Position numbers and translations under genes: made by a program. A stretch of DNA of 64,000 bases, taken from the NCBI GenBank assembly GCA_024279035.1, contig JAJRSA010000012.1, positions 1 through 64,000 of the forward strand, written 5' to 3'. The notes under the pieces are model-generated. The model saw nothing but the letters and a program-made list of their open reading frames with translations. It made no database searches and had not been told where the DNA came from. Of this stretch, positions 1 to 8,404 are shown piece after piece. Each line of letters begins with the position of its first letter. Position 1 is the first letter of the stretch. This DNA comes from Alphaproteobacteria bacterium. GTDB taxonomy: Bacteria; Pseudomonadota; Alphaproteobacteria; Micavibrionales; Micavibrionaceae.

Positions 1-177
1 GCGCAAAAGCGTATGATCAAAAGGTTGAGAGTCTGTATCGATTTGAAAAGAAAGGGTGCTTGAGCCTGCATAGGCATAGGACATTCCAATTTTAGTCCCG
101 CCATAGATCACAGAGAGTTTTGGAACTGATCCTCCAAAAACCCCCATAATATCAAAGCTTAATGTGTAAAGTGCCAT
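1..177 (-). CDS. Hypothetical protein, N-terminal fragment cut by window edge
   Basis: The first 59 residues, starting at the ATG at 177, read to the left edge without a stop. There is no signal peptide. The visible part is a beta-rich, Gly/Ser/Thr-rich segment with a Y-G-G-T-K-I-G stretch around residues 25-31. This loosely resembles the opening strands of xylan-binding-type carbohydrate modules found in secreted repeat proteins, but the match is by eye and weak. A TAGGG lies about 10 bases before the start. The function is unknown; the gene stands apart from the yggS operon and is separated from it by about 86 bp. Confidence 0.5.
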   Translation of the reverse strand, partial: MALYTLSFDIMGVFGGSVPKLSVIYGGTKIGMSYAYAGSSTLSFQIDTDSQPFDHTLLR

Positions 178-263
178 AAATATAATACCCTATTTGTTAA
201 ATACCCTATCTTTAGAATATCAATGAAAGGCTTAAAGTATCTTAATTTTAGATAAAATTTGAT

Positions 264-932
264 CTAATCTTTGCGCGTGCCAAAAAGGGACGTTCCAATA
301 CGCAAATATGTGGCATGAAGGGGGATAGCTTTTTCAAAGTCATGGCTCATCCCCATGCTTAAGTTTTTTAAACCATGTGCTTGCGCCAATTTTTTAAGAA
401 AAGCGAAATGGAGCGCACTGGGCTCATGCTGTGGCGGAATACACATTAAGCCTGTAATCTCTAGCCCAGCCTCTTGTGCATAGCAAAGAAGACTAGGAAG
501 AGCAGACGGAAACACACCTGACTTTTGGGATTCTTCCCCTGTATTCACCTGAATAAAACACATCAGTTTTTTATCCTGTTTCTTCATTTCCTTCACCACA
601 GCATCAACTAAGTTTGGGCGATCAATGGTTTCTATACACTCAAAGAGAGTCACAGCATCTTTGACTTTATTCGTCTGTAATGAGCCAATAAAATGAAGCT
701 TTACATCTGGATACTGCGTCTTCAGTCCCTTCCTTTCCCATGTCTTTTTAGCGTCTTGAATATTATTTTCTCCAAAGACACGATGCCCTGTCTCAAGCGC
801 CTCAATAATGCGCTCTATAGGTTGCTTTTTACTCACAGCGACCAGCTCAATGGTTTGTGGGTCTCTTACCCATTGCCGTGCTGTTTTTTGGATTTTGTAG
901 TGAATTTCTTTGAAGTTATGAGCAATATTCAT
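264..932 (-). CDS. yggS: YggS/PipY family pyridoxal phosphate homeostasis protein
   Basis: 222 residues, normal length for this single-domain alanine-racemase-fold protein, which binds PLP without known catalytic activity and keeps PLP and amino acid pools balanced in the cytoplasm. The PLP lysine is in A-V-S-K at residue 35. The phosphate-binding signatures S-M-G-M-S-H-D and R-I-G-T-S-L-F-G are present near the C terminus. Its ATG overlaps the rsmD stop (ATGA, 929-932), so it is the last, translationally coupled gene of the operon. The family call is secure; the cellular role is known only from homologues. Confidence 0.95.
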   Translation of the reverse strand: MNIAHNFKEIHYKIQKTARQWVRDPQTIELVAVSKKQPIERIIEALETGHRVFGENNIQDAKKTWERKGLKTQYPDVKLHFIGSLQTNKVKDAVTLFECIETIDRPNLVDAVVKEMKKQDKKLMCFIQVNTGEESQKSGVFPSALPSLLCYAQEAGLEITGLMCIPPQHEPSALHFAFLKKLAQAHGLKNLSMGMSHDFEKAIPLHATYLRIGTSLFGTRKD

Positions 933-1489
933 GTCTCATCCTTCTGTTTTTGGACAATTATAATTTTTGTGTCTTTATAAATCTTTTCCTGCACAGTACC
1001 AAAACCAGAGAGAGAAAACTCAAAATCTTTTTCACTTTCAATCACATAAATCACCCCCTCCTGAGTCCACTCTCCTTCTTCTAAACAGGAGATTGTTTTT
1101 AGAACGAGATCTTGGTGATAAGGAGGATCAAGAAACACAAGAGAGGCTTGGGGGACGGTATGTAATTTCTTTGTAAGTTGCACGCTATCTTGATATAGAA
1201 TAGTACAGTCTTTCTGTACGCCTATCATGTTCACATTAGACGTACATGTTTTGATAGAGCATTGATCATTGTCTATGAAAACGCAAAACTCTGCGCCTCG
1301 AGAGAGCGCCTCGAGCCCCAACGCGCCCGTCCCACAAAATGCATCAATAACATGAGCCCCTTGTACAAACTCTCGTGACTCAAGCATATTAAACACAGCC
1401 TGTCGTACCTTGTCAGACGTTGGTCTTATATGATATCCACTGGGCGTAGAAAGCGTACGTCCCCGATAGTGTCCACCACAAATCTTCAT
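929..1489 (-). CDS. rsmD: 16S rRNA (guanine(966)-N(2))-methyltransferase RsmD
   Basis: 186 residues. It methylates G966 of 16S rRNA in the 30S subunit using S-adenosylmethionine. The N terminus carries the family G-G-x-x-R-G-R motif and the R-P-T-S-D-K-V-R element. The SAM site is D-A-F-C-G-T-G-A-L-G (residues about 49-58), and the catalytic D-P-P-Y motif lies near residue 121. It overlaps yggS by four bases and follows the unknown gene at 1500-1997 by 10 bp. All diagnostic motifs are intact. Confidence 0.95.
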   Translation of the reverse strand: MKICGGHYRGRTLSTPSGYHIRPTSDKVRQAVFNMLESREFVQGAHVIDAFCGTGALGLEALSRGAEFCVFIDNDQCSIKTCTSNVNMIGVQKDCTILYQDSVQLTKKLHTVPQASLVFLDPPYHQDLVLKTISCLEEGEWTQEGVIYVIESEKDFEFSLSGFGTVQEKIYKDTKIIIVQKQKDET

Positions 1490-1499
1490 CTTTGTTCTA

Positions 1500-1997
1500 T
1501 CAATTCGTCACGTAAGATTTTTCTAACGCTTTCAAACACTGTTCACCAATACGAATTTCATGATGTATCCAGCTGTTTTCACTCTCATGCGTAATAATTT
1601 CAAACTTTATTGGTTGTAAGTCCTGAAGACTAAGCAATAGCTTATACTCATAATCTTTAGACAGAGGTGAAACTTTAAAACTTATATAGGGTGGTAATGT
1701 AGAGCGCTGATGATACCAAGAGCTTGTAATTTTTAAATCATAGCTCTGCCGATCAGAAAAATATTTGAAAATACAAGGAGGCATCTGCATCGTTGTATTT
1801 CCAATGGATATCAACTCTTTTTCAAAATCAATTTGTGCAGGTGAGTACTCATCAGGGAGTCCTTTCATATGACCGCTCTCATCAAGTTGAATGATGGTGT
1901 CTTGGTGTGCAAAAGCTGGAGCACCAAATAAAGAAAAAGGAACTGATACTATAAAAATTAGTAGTGTTACTTTTTTGAAAAAATGATTCTGATTCAT
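1500..1997 (-). CDS. Unknown exported protein
   Basis: 165 residues. A classical signal peptide (basic start, hydrophobic residues about 10-22, cleavage after A-P-A-F-A near residue 30) predicts export to the periplasm or envelope. There are two cysteines (in P-P-C-I-F and E-Q-C-L-K) and no recognisable domain. It lies 2 bp after panC and 10 bp before rsmD on the same strand, so it is cotranscribed with housekeeping genes, but neither neighbour suggests a role. Base and codon use match the surroundings, which makes recent transfer unlikely. Confidence 0.75.
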   Translation of the reverse strand: MNQNHFFKKVTLLIFIVSVPFSLFGAPAFAHQDTIIQLDESGHMKGLPDEYSPAQIDFEKELISIGNTTMQMPPCIFKYFSDRQSYDLKITSSWYHQRSTLPPYISFKVSPLSKDYEYKLLLSLQDLQPIKFEIITHESENSWIHHEIRIGEQCLKALEKSYVTN

Positions 1998-1999
1998 AC

Positions 2000-2827
2000 T
2001 TATATCTCCATGTTATCAATTAAACGTACAGTTCCGAGGAACGCCGCGACCAAGATACGTGTCTCCTGGTCATCTATAGACGTAATCTCTTGAAGCGTTT
2101 TGGCACATCGTAAAGTGATATAGTCAACTTTGTGGAAGCCTAAATCTATAATATTTTGCTCAAGCTGATGTTCACTCTCTTGAATGCTTATGGTTTTTAT
2201 GAGATCAGAGGCTTGCTTTAAAACACCGTTCAACTGTTGGGCTATTTTTAACTCAGAAGGGTTTAAATAAGCATTGCGAGAAGAGAGAGCCAATCCTTTG
2301 TCGTCTCTTATAATTGGACACCCCACAATTTCGACGGGAATATTTAAATCTTCAACCATTTTGCGCAAGACAGCGAGTTGTTGGTAATCTTTTTCTCCAA
2401 AATACGCCCGAGTCGGCTGAACTTGCATGAAGAGCTTGTTCACAACAATGGTTACCCCTTCAAAATGATCAGAACGGAAAGTACCTTCTAAGACTTCAGA
2501 CACGCCTGAAACACGTACAGAGGTTTGGAAATTATCTGGATAGATTTCAGAAACGGGAGGAGCCCAAATTGTACTCACTCCTATATTTTCTAGAAGCTCT
2601 ACATCCTTTTCAAGCGTCCGCGGATAGGTGTCAAAATCTTCGTGGGGTGCAAATTGAGTAGGATTGACAAAGATACTCGCAATTGTAGTCTCATTTTCGA
2701 CCAAAGATCTTTCGGCCAAAGACAAATGTCCTGCGTGAAGGGCGCCCATCGTTGGGACAAAACCAACAGACCCATTGATATGAGTACGCCACGCGCGGAG
2801 ATCTTTGAGTGTTTTGAGAATAAGCAT
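2000..2827 (-). CDS. panC: Pantothenate synthetase (pantoate-beta-alanine ligase)
   Basis: 275 residues, usual length. It joins D-pantoate and beta-alanine with ATP to give pantothenate, the precursor of coenzyme A. The ATP-binding P-T-M-G-A-L-H-A-G-H motif is at residues about 25-34. F-V-N-P-x-Q-F, the G-E-K-D-Y-Q-Q segment and the L-S-S-R-N KMSKS-like loop follow in order. The start codon follows directly on the stop of the acyl-CoA dehydrogenase with no gap, implying coupling. panB is not in this window. Placing a CoA-precursor gene behind a CoA-thioester enzyme is suggestive, but that link is inference. Confidence 0.95.
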   Translation of the reverse strand: MLILKTLKDLRAWRTHINGSVGFVPTMGALHAGHLSLAERSLVENETTIASIFVNPTQFAPHEDFDTYPRTLEKDVELLENIGVSTIWAPPVSEIYPDNFQTSVRVSGVSEVLEGTFRSDHFEGVTIVVNKLFMQVQPTRAYFGEKDYQQLAVLRKMVEDLNIPVEIVGCPIIRDDKGLALSSRNAYLNPSELKIAQQLNGVLKQASDLIKTISIQESEHQLEQNIIDLGFHKVDYITLRCAKTLQEITSIDDQETRILVAAFLGTVRLIDNMEI

Positions 2828-4618
2828 TTAAAACGCGCTTTCAGCAGTGTCCATCAAAGGCTCTGCACCGGCCATAATCATTTTAAAACGAGCGTCGGCT
2901 TCAGGAAGCATTCGTGTAAAGAAAAAACGCGCTGTTTTTATTTTTTGGGCGTAAAAATCTTGGTCTCCCTCTCCGCTTTCAAGCTTCTCTTGGGCTTTTT
3001 CAACCATTTGAATCCACATATAGGCCATTGCGACAAGCGCAAATTGACGTAGATAGTCAACGGAGGCGGCGCCTGCTTCTACAGGATCTTTTAACCCTTT
3101 TTGTGCAATGATCGCTGTTGATTGTTGCAACTTTGCGAAGCCTTTTGCCAAAAGAAATACAAATTCTGAAAGCTCTGGATTCGATTGATTTTTTTCAATA
3201 TAGGCAGAGACGGGATGAAAGAAACGGCGTAAGTTTCGCCCAAAATTCTGCCCCAATTTTCGTCCAACCAAATCAAGAGCTTGAATTCCGTTTGTTCCTT
3301 CATAAATCATGGTAATACGGGCATCTCGTGCATATTGCTCAACTCCATATTCTCCAATATAGCCAGCGCCTCCATGCACTTGAATGGCGAGATTTGCAAT
3401 TTCAAAGCCCATATCTGTTTGATAGGCTTTGATAATGGGTGTTAAAATCGCCACTAAATCTTCTGCCTCTTCTTTCGCCTGAGGGTCTGTACTTTTTTCA
3501 GCTGTGTCCAGCGCCATACCAACCCAATAGGACAATGCCCGCGCGCCTTCTGTGACGGCTTTCCCAGTCAAAAGCATACGCCGTACGTCTGGATGGACAA
3601 TGATAGGGTCAGCAGGTTTATCAGGATATTTTGTGCCCTCCAGAGCACGCATTTGTAGCCGATCTTTTGCATAGGCCACGGCATTTTGATAAGATACTTC
3701 CGCCATCCCAAGCCCTTGCATGCCAACCGCCAAACGTGCTGCATTCATCATGGTAAACATGGCTTTCAAGCCTTTATGCGCCTCTCCCAGTAAAAAACCT
3801 TTTGCGCCGTCATAATCCATGACACAGGTGGACGAGCCTTTAATTCCCATTTTATGTTCAATAGAAGAACAGCGCAACGTATTCTCTTTATTGTTCTCCT
3901 CCGACAAAAATTTAGGCGCAATAAAGAGAGAAATACCTCGTACGCCTTCGGGGGCATCTGGCAAACGTGCTAAAACAAGGTGAATGATATTGTCTGTGAG
4001 ATCATGCTCTCCTGCAGAAATAAAAATCTTTTGCCCAGACAGCGCCCACGATCCATCTTGATCAGGATGAGGCTCCGCCTTTGTTCGAATAAGTCCTAAA
4101 TCTGTTCCACATTGAGGCTCAGTTAAGTTCATCGTCCCTGACCATACCCCCTCAACCAATTTCGGAAGATAGAGGTCTTTTTGTGCCTGTGTCCCGTGCA
4201 AATAAATAGCATCATATGCTCCTTGGCTTAACCCCGGATACATTCCAAACGAGAGATTTGCCGAGCAAATCATTTCCTGCATGACAAAATTAACTGTATG
4301 AGGTAACCCCATCCCTCCATAGCGGGGATCACAAGCCACACCACACCATCCACTTTCTGCAAACAGTTTGTAGGCCTCTTTAAAACCTTTAGGGGTTGTA
4401 ACTTCTCCATTATCGAAATGACATCCCTCTTGATCTCCACTCATATTGAGGGGAAAGAGTTCTTCTTGGCAGAGCTTTGCGCCTTCTTCCAAGATTTGAT
4501 TGATCAATTCGGCGGAGGCTGTGTCCTCATAATCAGGCAAAGCGCCTAGAGTTTCAACATTTAAAAGCTCATGCAAAACAAAGCGAATATCATCAAGGGG
4601 GGCAGTATAAACAGGCAT
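2828..4618 (-). CDS. Acyl-CoA dehydrogenase, long AcdA/DmdC-type
   Basis: 596 residues, longer than the 380-residue classical enzymes. It carries the extra N-terminal segment and the extended C-terminal domain typical of the AcdA/DmdC group (3-methylmercaptopropionyl-CoA dehydrogenase-like). It oxidises an acyl-CoA to the 2-enoyl-CoA with FAD. The core shows M-N-L-T-E-P-Q-C-G-T-D, the flavin segment G-Q-K-I-F-I-S-A-G-E-H-D and the catalytic glutamate in I-Y-E-G-T-N-G-I-Q-A-L-D-L. The substrate cannot be read from sequence; medium-chain fatty acyl-CoA or methylmercaptopropionyl-CoA are both possible. It is first in the run with panC, the unknown gene, rsmD and yggS, 42 bp after hemC. Confidence 0.9.
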   Translation of the reverse strand: MPVYTAPLDDIRFVLHELLNVETLGALPDYEDTASAELINQILEEGAKLCQEELFPLNMSGDQEGCHFDNGEVTTPKGFKEAYKLFAESGWCGVACDPRYGGMGLPHTVNFVMQEMICSANLSFGMYPGLSQGAYDAIYLHGTQAQKDLYLPKLVEGVWSGTMNLTEPQCGTDLGLIRTKAEPHPDQDGSWALSGQKIFISAGEHDLTDNIIHLVLARLPDAPEGVRGISLFIAPKFLSEENNKENTLRCSSIEHKMGIKGSSTCVMDYDGAKGFLLGEAHKGLKAMFTMMNAARLAVGMQGLGMAEVSYQNAVAYAKDRLQMRALEGTKYPDKPADPIIVHPDVRRMLLTGKAVTEGARALSYWVGMALDTAEKSTDPQAKEEAEDLVAILTPIIKAYQTDMGFEIANLAIQVHGGAGYIGEYGVEQYARDARITMIYEGTNGIQALDLVGRKLGQNFGRNLRRFFHPVSAYIEKNQSNPELSEFVFLLAKGFAKLQQSTAIIAQKGLKDPVEAGAASVDYLRQFALVAMAYMWIQMVEKAQEKLESGEGDQDFYAQKIKTARFFFTRMLPEADARFKMIMAGAEPLMDTAESAF

Positions 4619-4660
4619 AAAGACAAACTCCTAAAAAATTAACACCCCATAATACAACAG

Positions 4661-5596
4661 CTAAACAAGAATGTCAGGGTCAATAATCTTTTTTAATGCG
4701 CATCCAAGCGTGAAACCTAACTCATCGGCCTCTTGATCTGTACGGATTTCTTGTGTGGCCTGATCTGTCCATATTTTAGATCCATCTTGTCTTAGAATTG
4801 AGACAGTTAGTGTCAATCTCATCCCATCGAGTGTTGCATATGCCCCAACAGGCGTACGACAGGACCCGTTTAAAGCTCGCAAAGCACCTCGTTCTGCAGA
4901 AATACGGAGGCCTGTCTCACGATCATGGAGAGGGGCAAAAAGATCACGAATATCGATCTCCATTTCTCGAAACTCAATCCCAATCGCGCCTTGTCCACAG
5001 GCAGGCAGCATATCCTCCACAGAGAAAATATGCTTAATATAAGAGGTTTGTTGCGTGCGTTCCAAACCAGACGCACTTAAAACCAAAGCATCTACTTGTC
5101 CTCCACACATTTTATCAATACGTGTGGTTACATTTCCTCGAATGTTAACAACTTTCAAATCAGGACGTTTATGGAGAAGAAAAGCCTGTCTACGGACACT
5201 TGTTGACCCAATGACTGCGCCTTTAGGAAGATCATCGAAAGACTCATAGATATCAGATACGAGTGCGTCATAAGGTGTGTCTCTTTTGAGGTAATGCAAC
5301 ATAGAGAGACCTTCGGGCAAGTAAGACGGCATATCTTTGACAGAATGAACGCCAATATCAATTTTATCTGCAAAAAGCGATAATTCAATTTCTTTCGCAA
5401 ATAATCCTTTTCCTCCGTTTTTCTCAGACAAAGGATTTTCTCCATGCTCAGGCTTCCAATCTCCTGACGTTTCAATGACAACAATCTCGGTTTCAAGGTC
5501 TGGATAGGTCTCATGGAGGGCATGACGGACTTGCTTGGCTTGAATCAAAGCCATCTTACTTCCCCGTGTCCCAATCCGTAATTTTTTATCGATCAT
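4661..5596 (-). CDS. hemC: Hydroxymethylbilane synthase (porphobilinogen deaminase)
   Basis: 311 residues. It polymerises four porphobilinogens into hydroxymethylbilane in haem synthesis. The N terminus I-G-T-R-G-S-K-M-A, the H-S-V-K-D-M-P motif, the G-N-V-x-T-R substrate loop and the dipyrromethane-cofactor cysteine in G-S-C-R-T-P-V-G-A (about residue 245) are all present. It is divergent from tsaD across 116 bp, a common arrangement in Alphaproteobacteria. hemD, often next door, is absent here. Confidence 0.96.
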   Translation of the reverse strand: MIDKKLRIGTRGSKMALIQAKQVRHALHETYPDLETEIVVIETSGDWKPEHGENPLSEKNGGKGLFAKEIELSLFADKIDIGVHSVKDMPSYLPEGLSMLHYLKRDTPYDALVSDIYESFDDLPKGAVIGSTSVRRQAFLLHKRPDLKVVNIRGNVTTRIDKMCGGQVDALVLSASGLERTQQTSYIKHIFSVEDMLPACGQGAIGIEFREMEIDIRDLFAPLHDRETGLRISAERGALRALNGSCRTPVGAYATLDGMRLTLTVSILRQDGSKIWTDQATQEIRTDQEADELGFTLGCALKKIIDPDILV

Positions 5597-5685
5597 AATC
5601 TTAGTGTGTACCTTACTCTGTCTTCAGATCAAAGGTCTATACGATCCTTTCTGAGATTGCAATGCAAGATATAAGGCTTGCTGTT

Positions 5686-5702
5686 TGACATCTAATATGT
5701 CA
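5686..5702. promoter_or_regulatory. Small inverted repeat upstream of tsaD
   Basis: A perfect 6-bp dyad, TGACAT-ctaat-ATGTCA, lies 10 bases before the tsaD start in the hemC/tsaD divergent region. It could be an operator or a leader hairpin. It is short, followed by a T run, and no matching regulator is evident, so the call is tentative. Confidence 0.25.
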
Positions 5703-5712
5703 GATTTTTTCT

Positions 5713-6762
5713 ATGAAAATCGTCCTTGGAATAGAAACAAGCTGTGATGAAACGGCTGTGGCTGTGGTTACAAATGAGAAGAAAATTCTCTCTCATCAAA
5801 TTTTTAGCCAGATCAATACTCATAAAAAATACGGTGGCGTTGTCCCAGAAATTGCAGCACGCAATCATCTTGATCGTTTGGATACGATGATTGTGGATGT
5901 AATGAAAGACGCACATTTATCTTATAACGCGCTCTCCGCCATCGCAACCACAACAGGGCCAGGTCTGATTGGAGGTGTCATGGTAGGCATGATGGCAGGA
6001 AAAACTATCGCAGCAACTTATGATAAACCTTTTATTGCGATCAATCATTTGGTAGCTCACGTTCTTACACCTCGTTTAACAGAAAACATAAAATTTCCCT
6101 ATCTTGCACTTCTTGTGTCAGGAGGGCACACACAATTTTTACTGATACGTGATATTGATGACATGCTTGAATTGGGGACAACCATTGATGATGCATTGGG
6201 GGAGGCTTTTGATAAAACAGCTAAAATGATGGGGTTACCTTACCCTGGTGGCCCTTATATAGAACAGCTTGCTCAGAAATGCCGAGACCCACAAAAAGCC
6301 ATAGACACATACCCTCTCCCAAAGCCCTTATATAGACGTGCAGGCTGTGATTTTTCTTTTTCTGGATTAAAAACTGCCATTGCGAAACAGGTTCAATCTC
6401 CCCCTGATGGTGATATTAAACCAGAAGATGCCCATGATATTGCCCATGCCTTTCAACATACCATTTTAGAGATTATCAAAGACCGTCTCCAAAATGCTAT
6501 TTGTCTGGCACAAGATCTCTCACAGGAAAAGCTAACACAGATGGTGATTGTAGGGGGAGTGTCTGCCAATCGTTATCTTTATAACGGTATTAAGGATATG
6601 GCTCATACTCACACACTTGAATGCCTAACTCCCCCTTTAAAATTATGCACGGATAATGGAGCGATGATTGCGTGGGCTGGGCTTGAATTTCTACACAAAG
6701 GAATTACACACCCCTTGTCTTTTCCTGCCCGCCCCAGATGGCCACTTGGCAGAGCCCAATAA
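5713..6762 (+). CDS. tsaD: tRNA N6-adenosine threonylcarbamoyltransferase TsaD
   Basis: 349 residues. It transfers the threonylcarbamoyl group to A37 of ANN-decoding tRNAs, working with TsaB and TsaE. The opening G-I-E-T-S-C-D-E-T-A and the metal-binding H-L-V-A-H (about residues 112-116) are intact. The nucleotide-binding G-P-G-L-I-G-G, the S-G-G-H-T-Q loop and the C-terminal G-G-V-S-A-N-R and D-N-G-A-M-I are also intact. It is followed by gpsA 40 bp downstream on the same strand. Confidence 0.96.
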   Translation: MKIVLGIETSCDETAVAVVTNEKKILSHQIFSQINTHKKYGGVVPEIAARNHLDRLDTMIVDVMKDAHLSYNALSAIATTTGPGLIGGVMVGMMAGKTIAATYDKPFIAINHLVAHVLTPRLTENIKFPYLALLVSGGHTQFLLIRDIDDMLELGTTIDDALGEAFDKTAKMMGLPYPGGPYIEQLAQKCRDPQKAIDTYPLPKPLYRRAGCDFSFSGLKTAIAKQVQSPPDGDIKPEDAHDIAHAFQHTILEIIKDRLQNAICLAQDLSQEKLTQMVIVGGVSANRYLYNGIKDMAHTHTLECLTPPLKLCTDNGAMIAWAGLEFLHKGITHPLSFPARPRWPLGRAQ

Positions 6763-6802
6763 ATATCTTAAGATGCGTGCCTTAATAAAAAGGAACAGAG
6801 AG

Positions 6803-7792
6803 ATGAGTGAACAAGTTAAAATTGGTGTGTTAGGCGGTGGTGCATGGGGAACAGCCCTTGCCCAAAATCTTACCCAATCCACACAGAATGTGATGTTATG
6901 GGCACGAGAAGAAGAGGTTGTTCAAAGCATTAATGAACACCATGAAAATAGCCTTTTCCTCCCAACAATCCCCTTATCTGAAAATATAAAAGCTACGCAG
7001 AATATAGAACAAACCTGCCAGAATGATATTCTTCTCGTTGTTACACCTGCACAATACGGACGCGATATATTTAAGACGATTGCACCTTATATCAAAGATG
7101 GGCAACCAATCGTTATTTGTTCAAAAGGGATAGAAATAGAGACAGGTTTTCTTCTTTCTCAAGTCATGGAAGAAGAAATTCCTCATGCTATTTGTGCCAT
7201 TATGACAGGGCCAACCTTCGCTACAGAGATTGCCCATGGAAAACCCAGTGCGATGACCTTAGCTGTCCAAGATAAAGATACAGCTCGGGAACTTAGAGAA
7301 ATTCTAAGTACAAAAACACTCAGAACTTATGTCTCAGATGATGTGGTGGGCACACAAATTGGAGGAGCCGTCAAGAATGTGATTGCTATTGCGTGTGGAA
7401 TTATCCATGGACTCGATTTTGGAGAGAGCGCACGCTCTGCCCTCGTTACCAGAGGACTCACAGAAATGGGGCGATTAGCCTCTGCTATGGGCGCACAGAA
7501 AGAAACACTTATGGGCATGTGTGGGATTGGGGATTTGATGCTGACCTGCTCAAGCTTACAATCTCGTAATTTCTCCCTTGGCGTTCTTCTTGGGCAAGGA
7601 AAAACGCTCGAGGAGATACTACAGAGTAGGAATTCTGTTACAGAAGGTGTCCATACCTCCAAGGCGCTCAAAATACTTGCAAAAAACAATGCTGTAGAAA
7701 TGCCTATTGCAGATGCCGTTTACAGGTGTCTCAATGAAAATGTCCCCGTCACAAAGATTGTCGATGATATTTTGGAAAGACCATTGCCTTAA
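6803..7792 (+). CDS. gpsA: Glycerol-3-phosphate dehydrogenase [NAD(P)+]
   Basis: 329 residues from the ATG at 6803. The frame is open further upstream into tsaD, but the Rossmann motif G-V-L-G-G-G-A-W-G-T-A-L begins right after this start, and AGGAACAGAGAG precedes it. The enzyme reduces dihydroxyacetone phosphate to sn-glycerol 3-phosphate for phospholipids. The catalytic lysine is in G-G-A-V-K-N-V-I-A, with C-S-K-G-I-E and T-G-P-T-F-A also present. The tsaD-gpsA pair is common in Alphaproteobacteria. Confidence 0.95.
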   Translation: MSEQVKIGVLGGGAWGTALAQNLTQSTQNVMLWAREEEVVQSINEHHENSLFLPTIPLSENIKATQNIEQTCQNDILLVVTPAQYGRDIFKTIAPYIKDGQPIVICSKGIEIETGFLLSQVMEEEIPHAICAIMTGPTFATEIAHGKPSAMTLAVQDKDTARELREILSTKTLRTYVSDDVVGTQIGGAVKNVIAIACGIIHGLDFGESARSALVTRGLTEMGRLASAMGAQKETLMGMCGIGDLMLTCSSLQSRNFSLGVLLGQGKTLEEILQSRNSVTEGVHTSKALKILAKNNAVEMPIADAVYRCLNENVPVTKIVDDILERPLP

Positions 7793-7838
7793 ACATATAG
7801 ATTTCTATTTCTCTTTTGGAAAGAAAGATCTATATGTT
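7792..7838. terminator. Hairpin between convergent gpsA and a minus-strand gene
   Basis: An 11-bp perfect stem (AACATATAGAT pairing with ATCTATATGTT) encloses a 25-base loop that could extend the pairing. It starts at the last base of gpsA and ends 14 bp before the stop of the convergent gene. The downstream T run is poor on both strands, so it may be a weak bidirectional terminator or an mRNA 3' end stabiliser. Confidence 0.4.
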
Positions 7839-7852
7839 CTTTAGATGGTTTT

Positions 7853-8404
7853 TCAAGGGTTTTTTTGTTTTAAATCAAACCCAAAAGATTTATTCACCAT
7901 GTCTTTTAGGCTTACTATTTTTTGCTCATCTTGTAATTTAGGCAAGAGATTTTGACACTCTTTTTCACTACTAATTGGTATAGGGTTAATTTTTTTATGG
8001 TACTCTAGTGCTTCTTGATCAAGCAAAGAGAGATAGTCTTTCATATTTTGAAGGGGGAGGACTTCTTCTAAAGAAAGTGTTCGAGAAAAAGCCTTTTTGG
8101 CTTTTTTAAGAATGGGATCGAGGGACTCCTGAAAGACACGAAAGCTTTTTTGAATGTCTTCCCCAAGATCTGGGTGATGCTCAGAGCAAGATTTAACAGC
8201 TTTTTCGACTGTGTTTTTTGTATAAGTAATAGAATTAATTAAACTATGTGCAGCTAAAACACGACTAAATTTATCTCTTTTCTCATCATCAAGAGGTTGA
8301 AAAATTTCCTCCGTTTTGAGACGCCCCGTACTCTTCTCCTCTGCATAAGAAAAAGCTGAGGAGAAAGAGATTAAAATTAAACACAGGAAAAATGATTTAA
8401 TCAT
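7853..8404 (-). CDS. Unknown exported helical protein downstream of rne
   Basis: 183 residues from the ATG at 8404, chosen because ATGA overlaps the rne stop and the signal peptide begins exactly there (hydrophobic residues 5-20, cleavage after S-Y-A). The mature part is charged and predicted helical, rich in K, E, D and L. Its only two cysteines are in S-C-S-E and E-C-Q-N-L. The spacing resembles a cytochrome c556/c'-like helical bundle, but there is no CxxCH, so haem binding is excluded. Coupling to rne is likely positional; the function is unknown. Confidence 0.7.
   Translation of the reverse strand: MIKSFFLCLILISFSSAFSYAEEKSTGRLKTEEIFQPLDDEKRDKFSRVLAAHSLINSITYTKNTVEKAVKSCSEHHPDLGEDIQKSFRVFQESLDPILKKAKKAFSRTLSLEEVLPLQNMKDYLSLLDQEALEYHKKINPIPISSEKECQNLLPKLQDEQKIVSLKDMVNKSFGFDLKQKNP

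Noticed and set aside
5597-5712. Strong promoters in the hemC/tsaD gap
   Set aside because: Several partial -35 and -10 matches exist, but none with acceptable spacing for either gene.
6668-6802. Upstream extension of gpsA into tsaD
   Set aside because: The extra 45 codons lie in the tsaD C terminus in another frame and precede a clean Rossmann start with a ribosome site at 6803.
7853-8404. Cytochrome c556/c'-like protein
   Set aside because: The helical pattern and signal peptide fit, but there is no CxxCH haem site anywhere in the protein.
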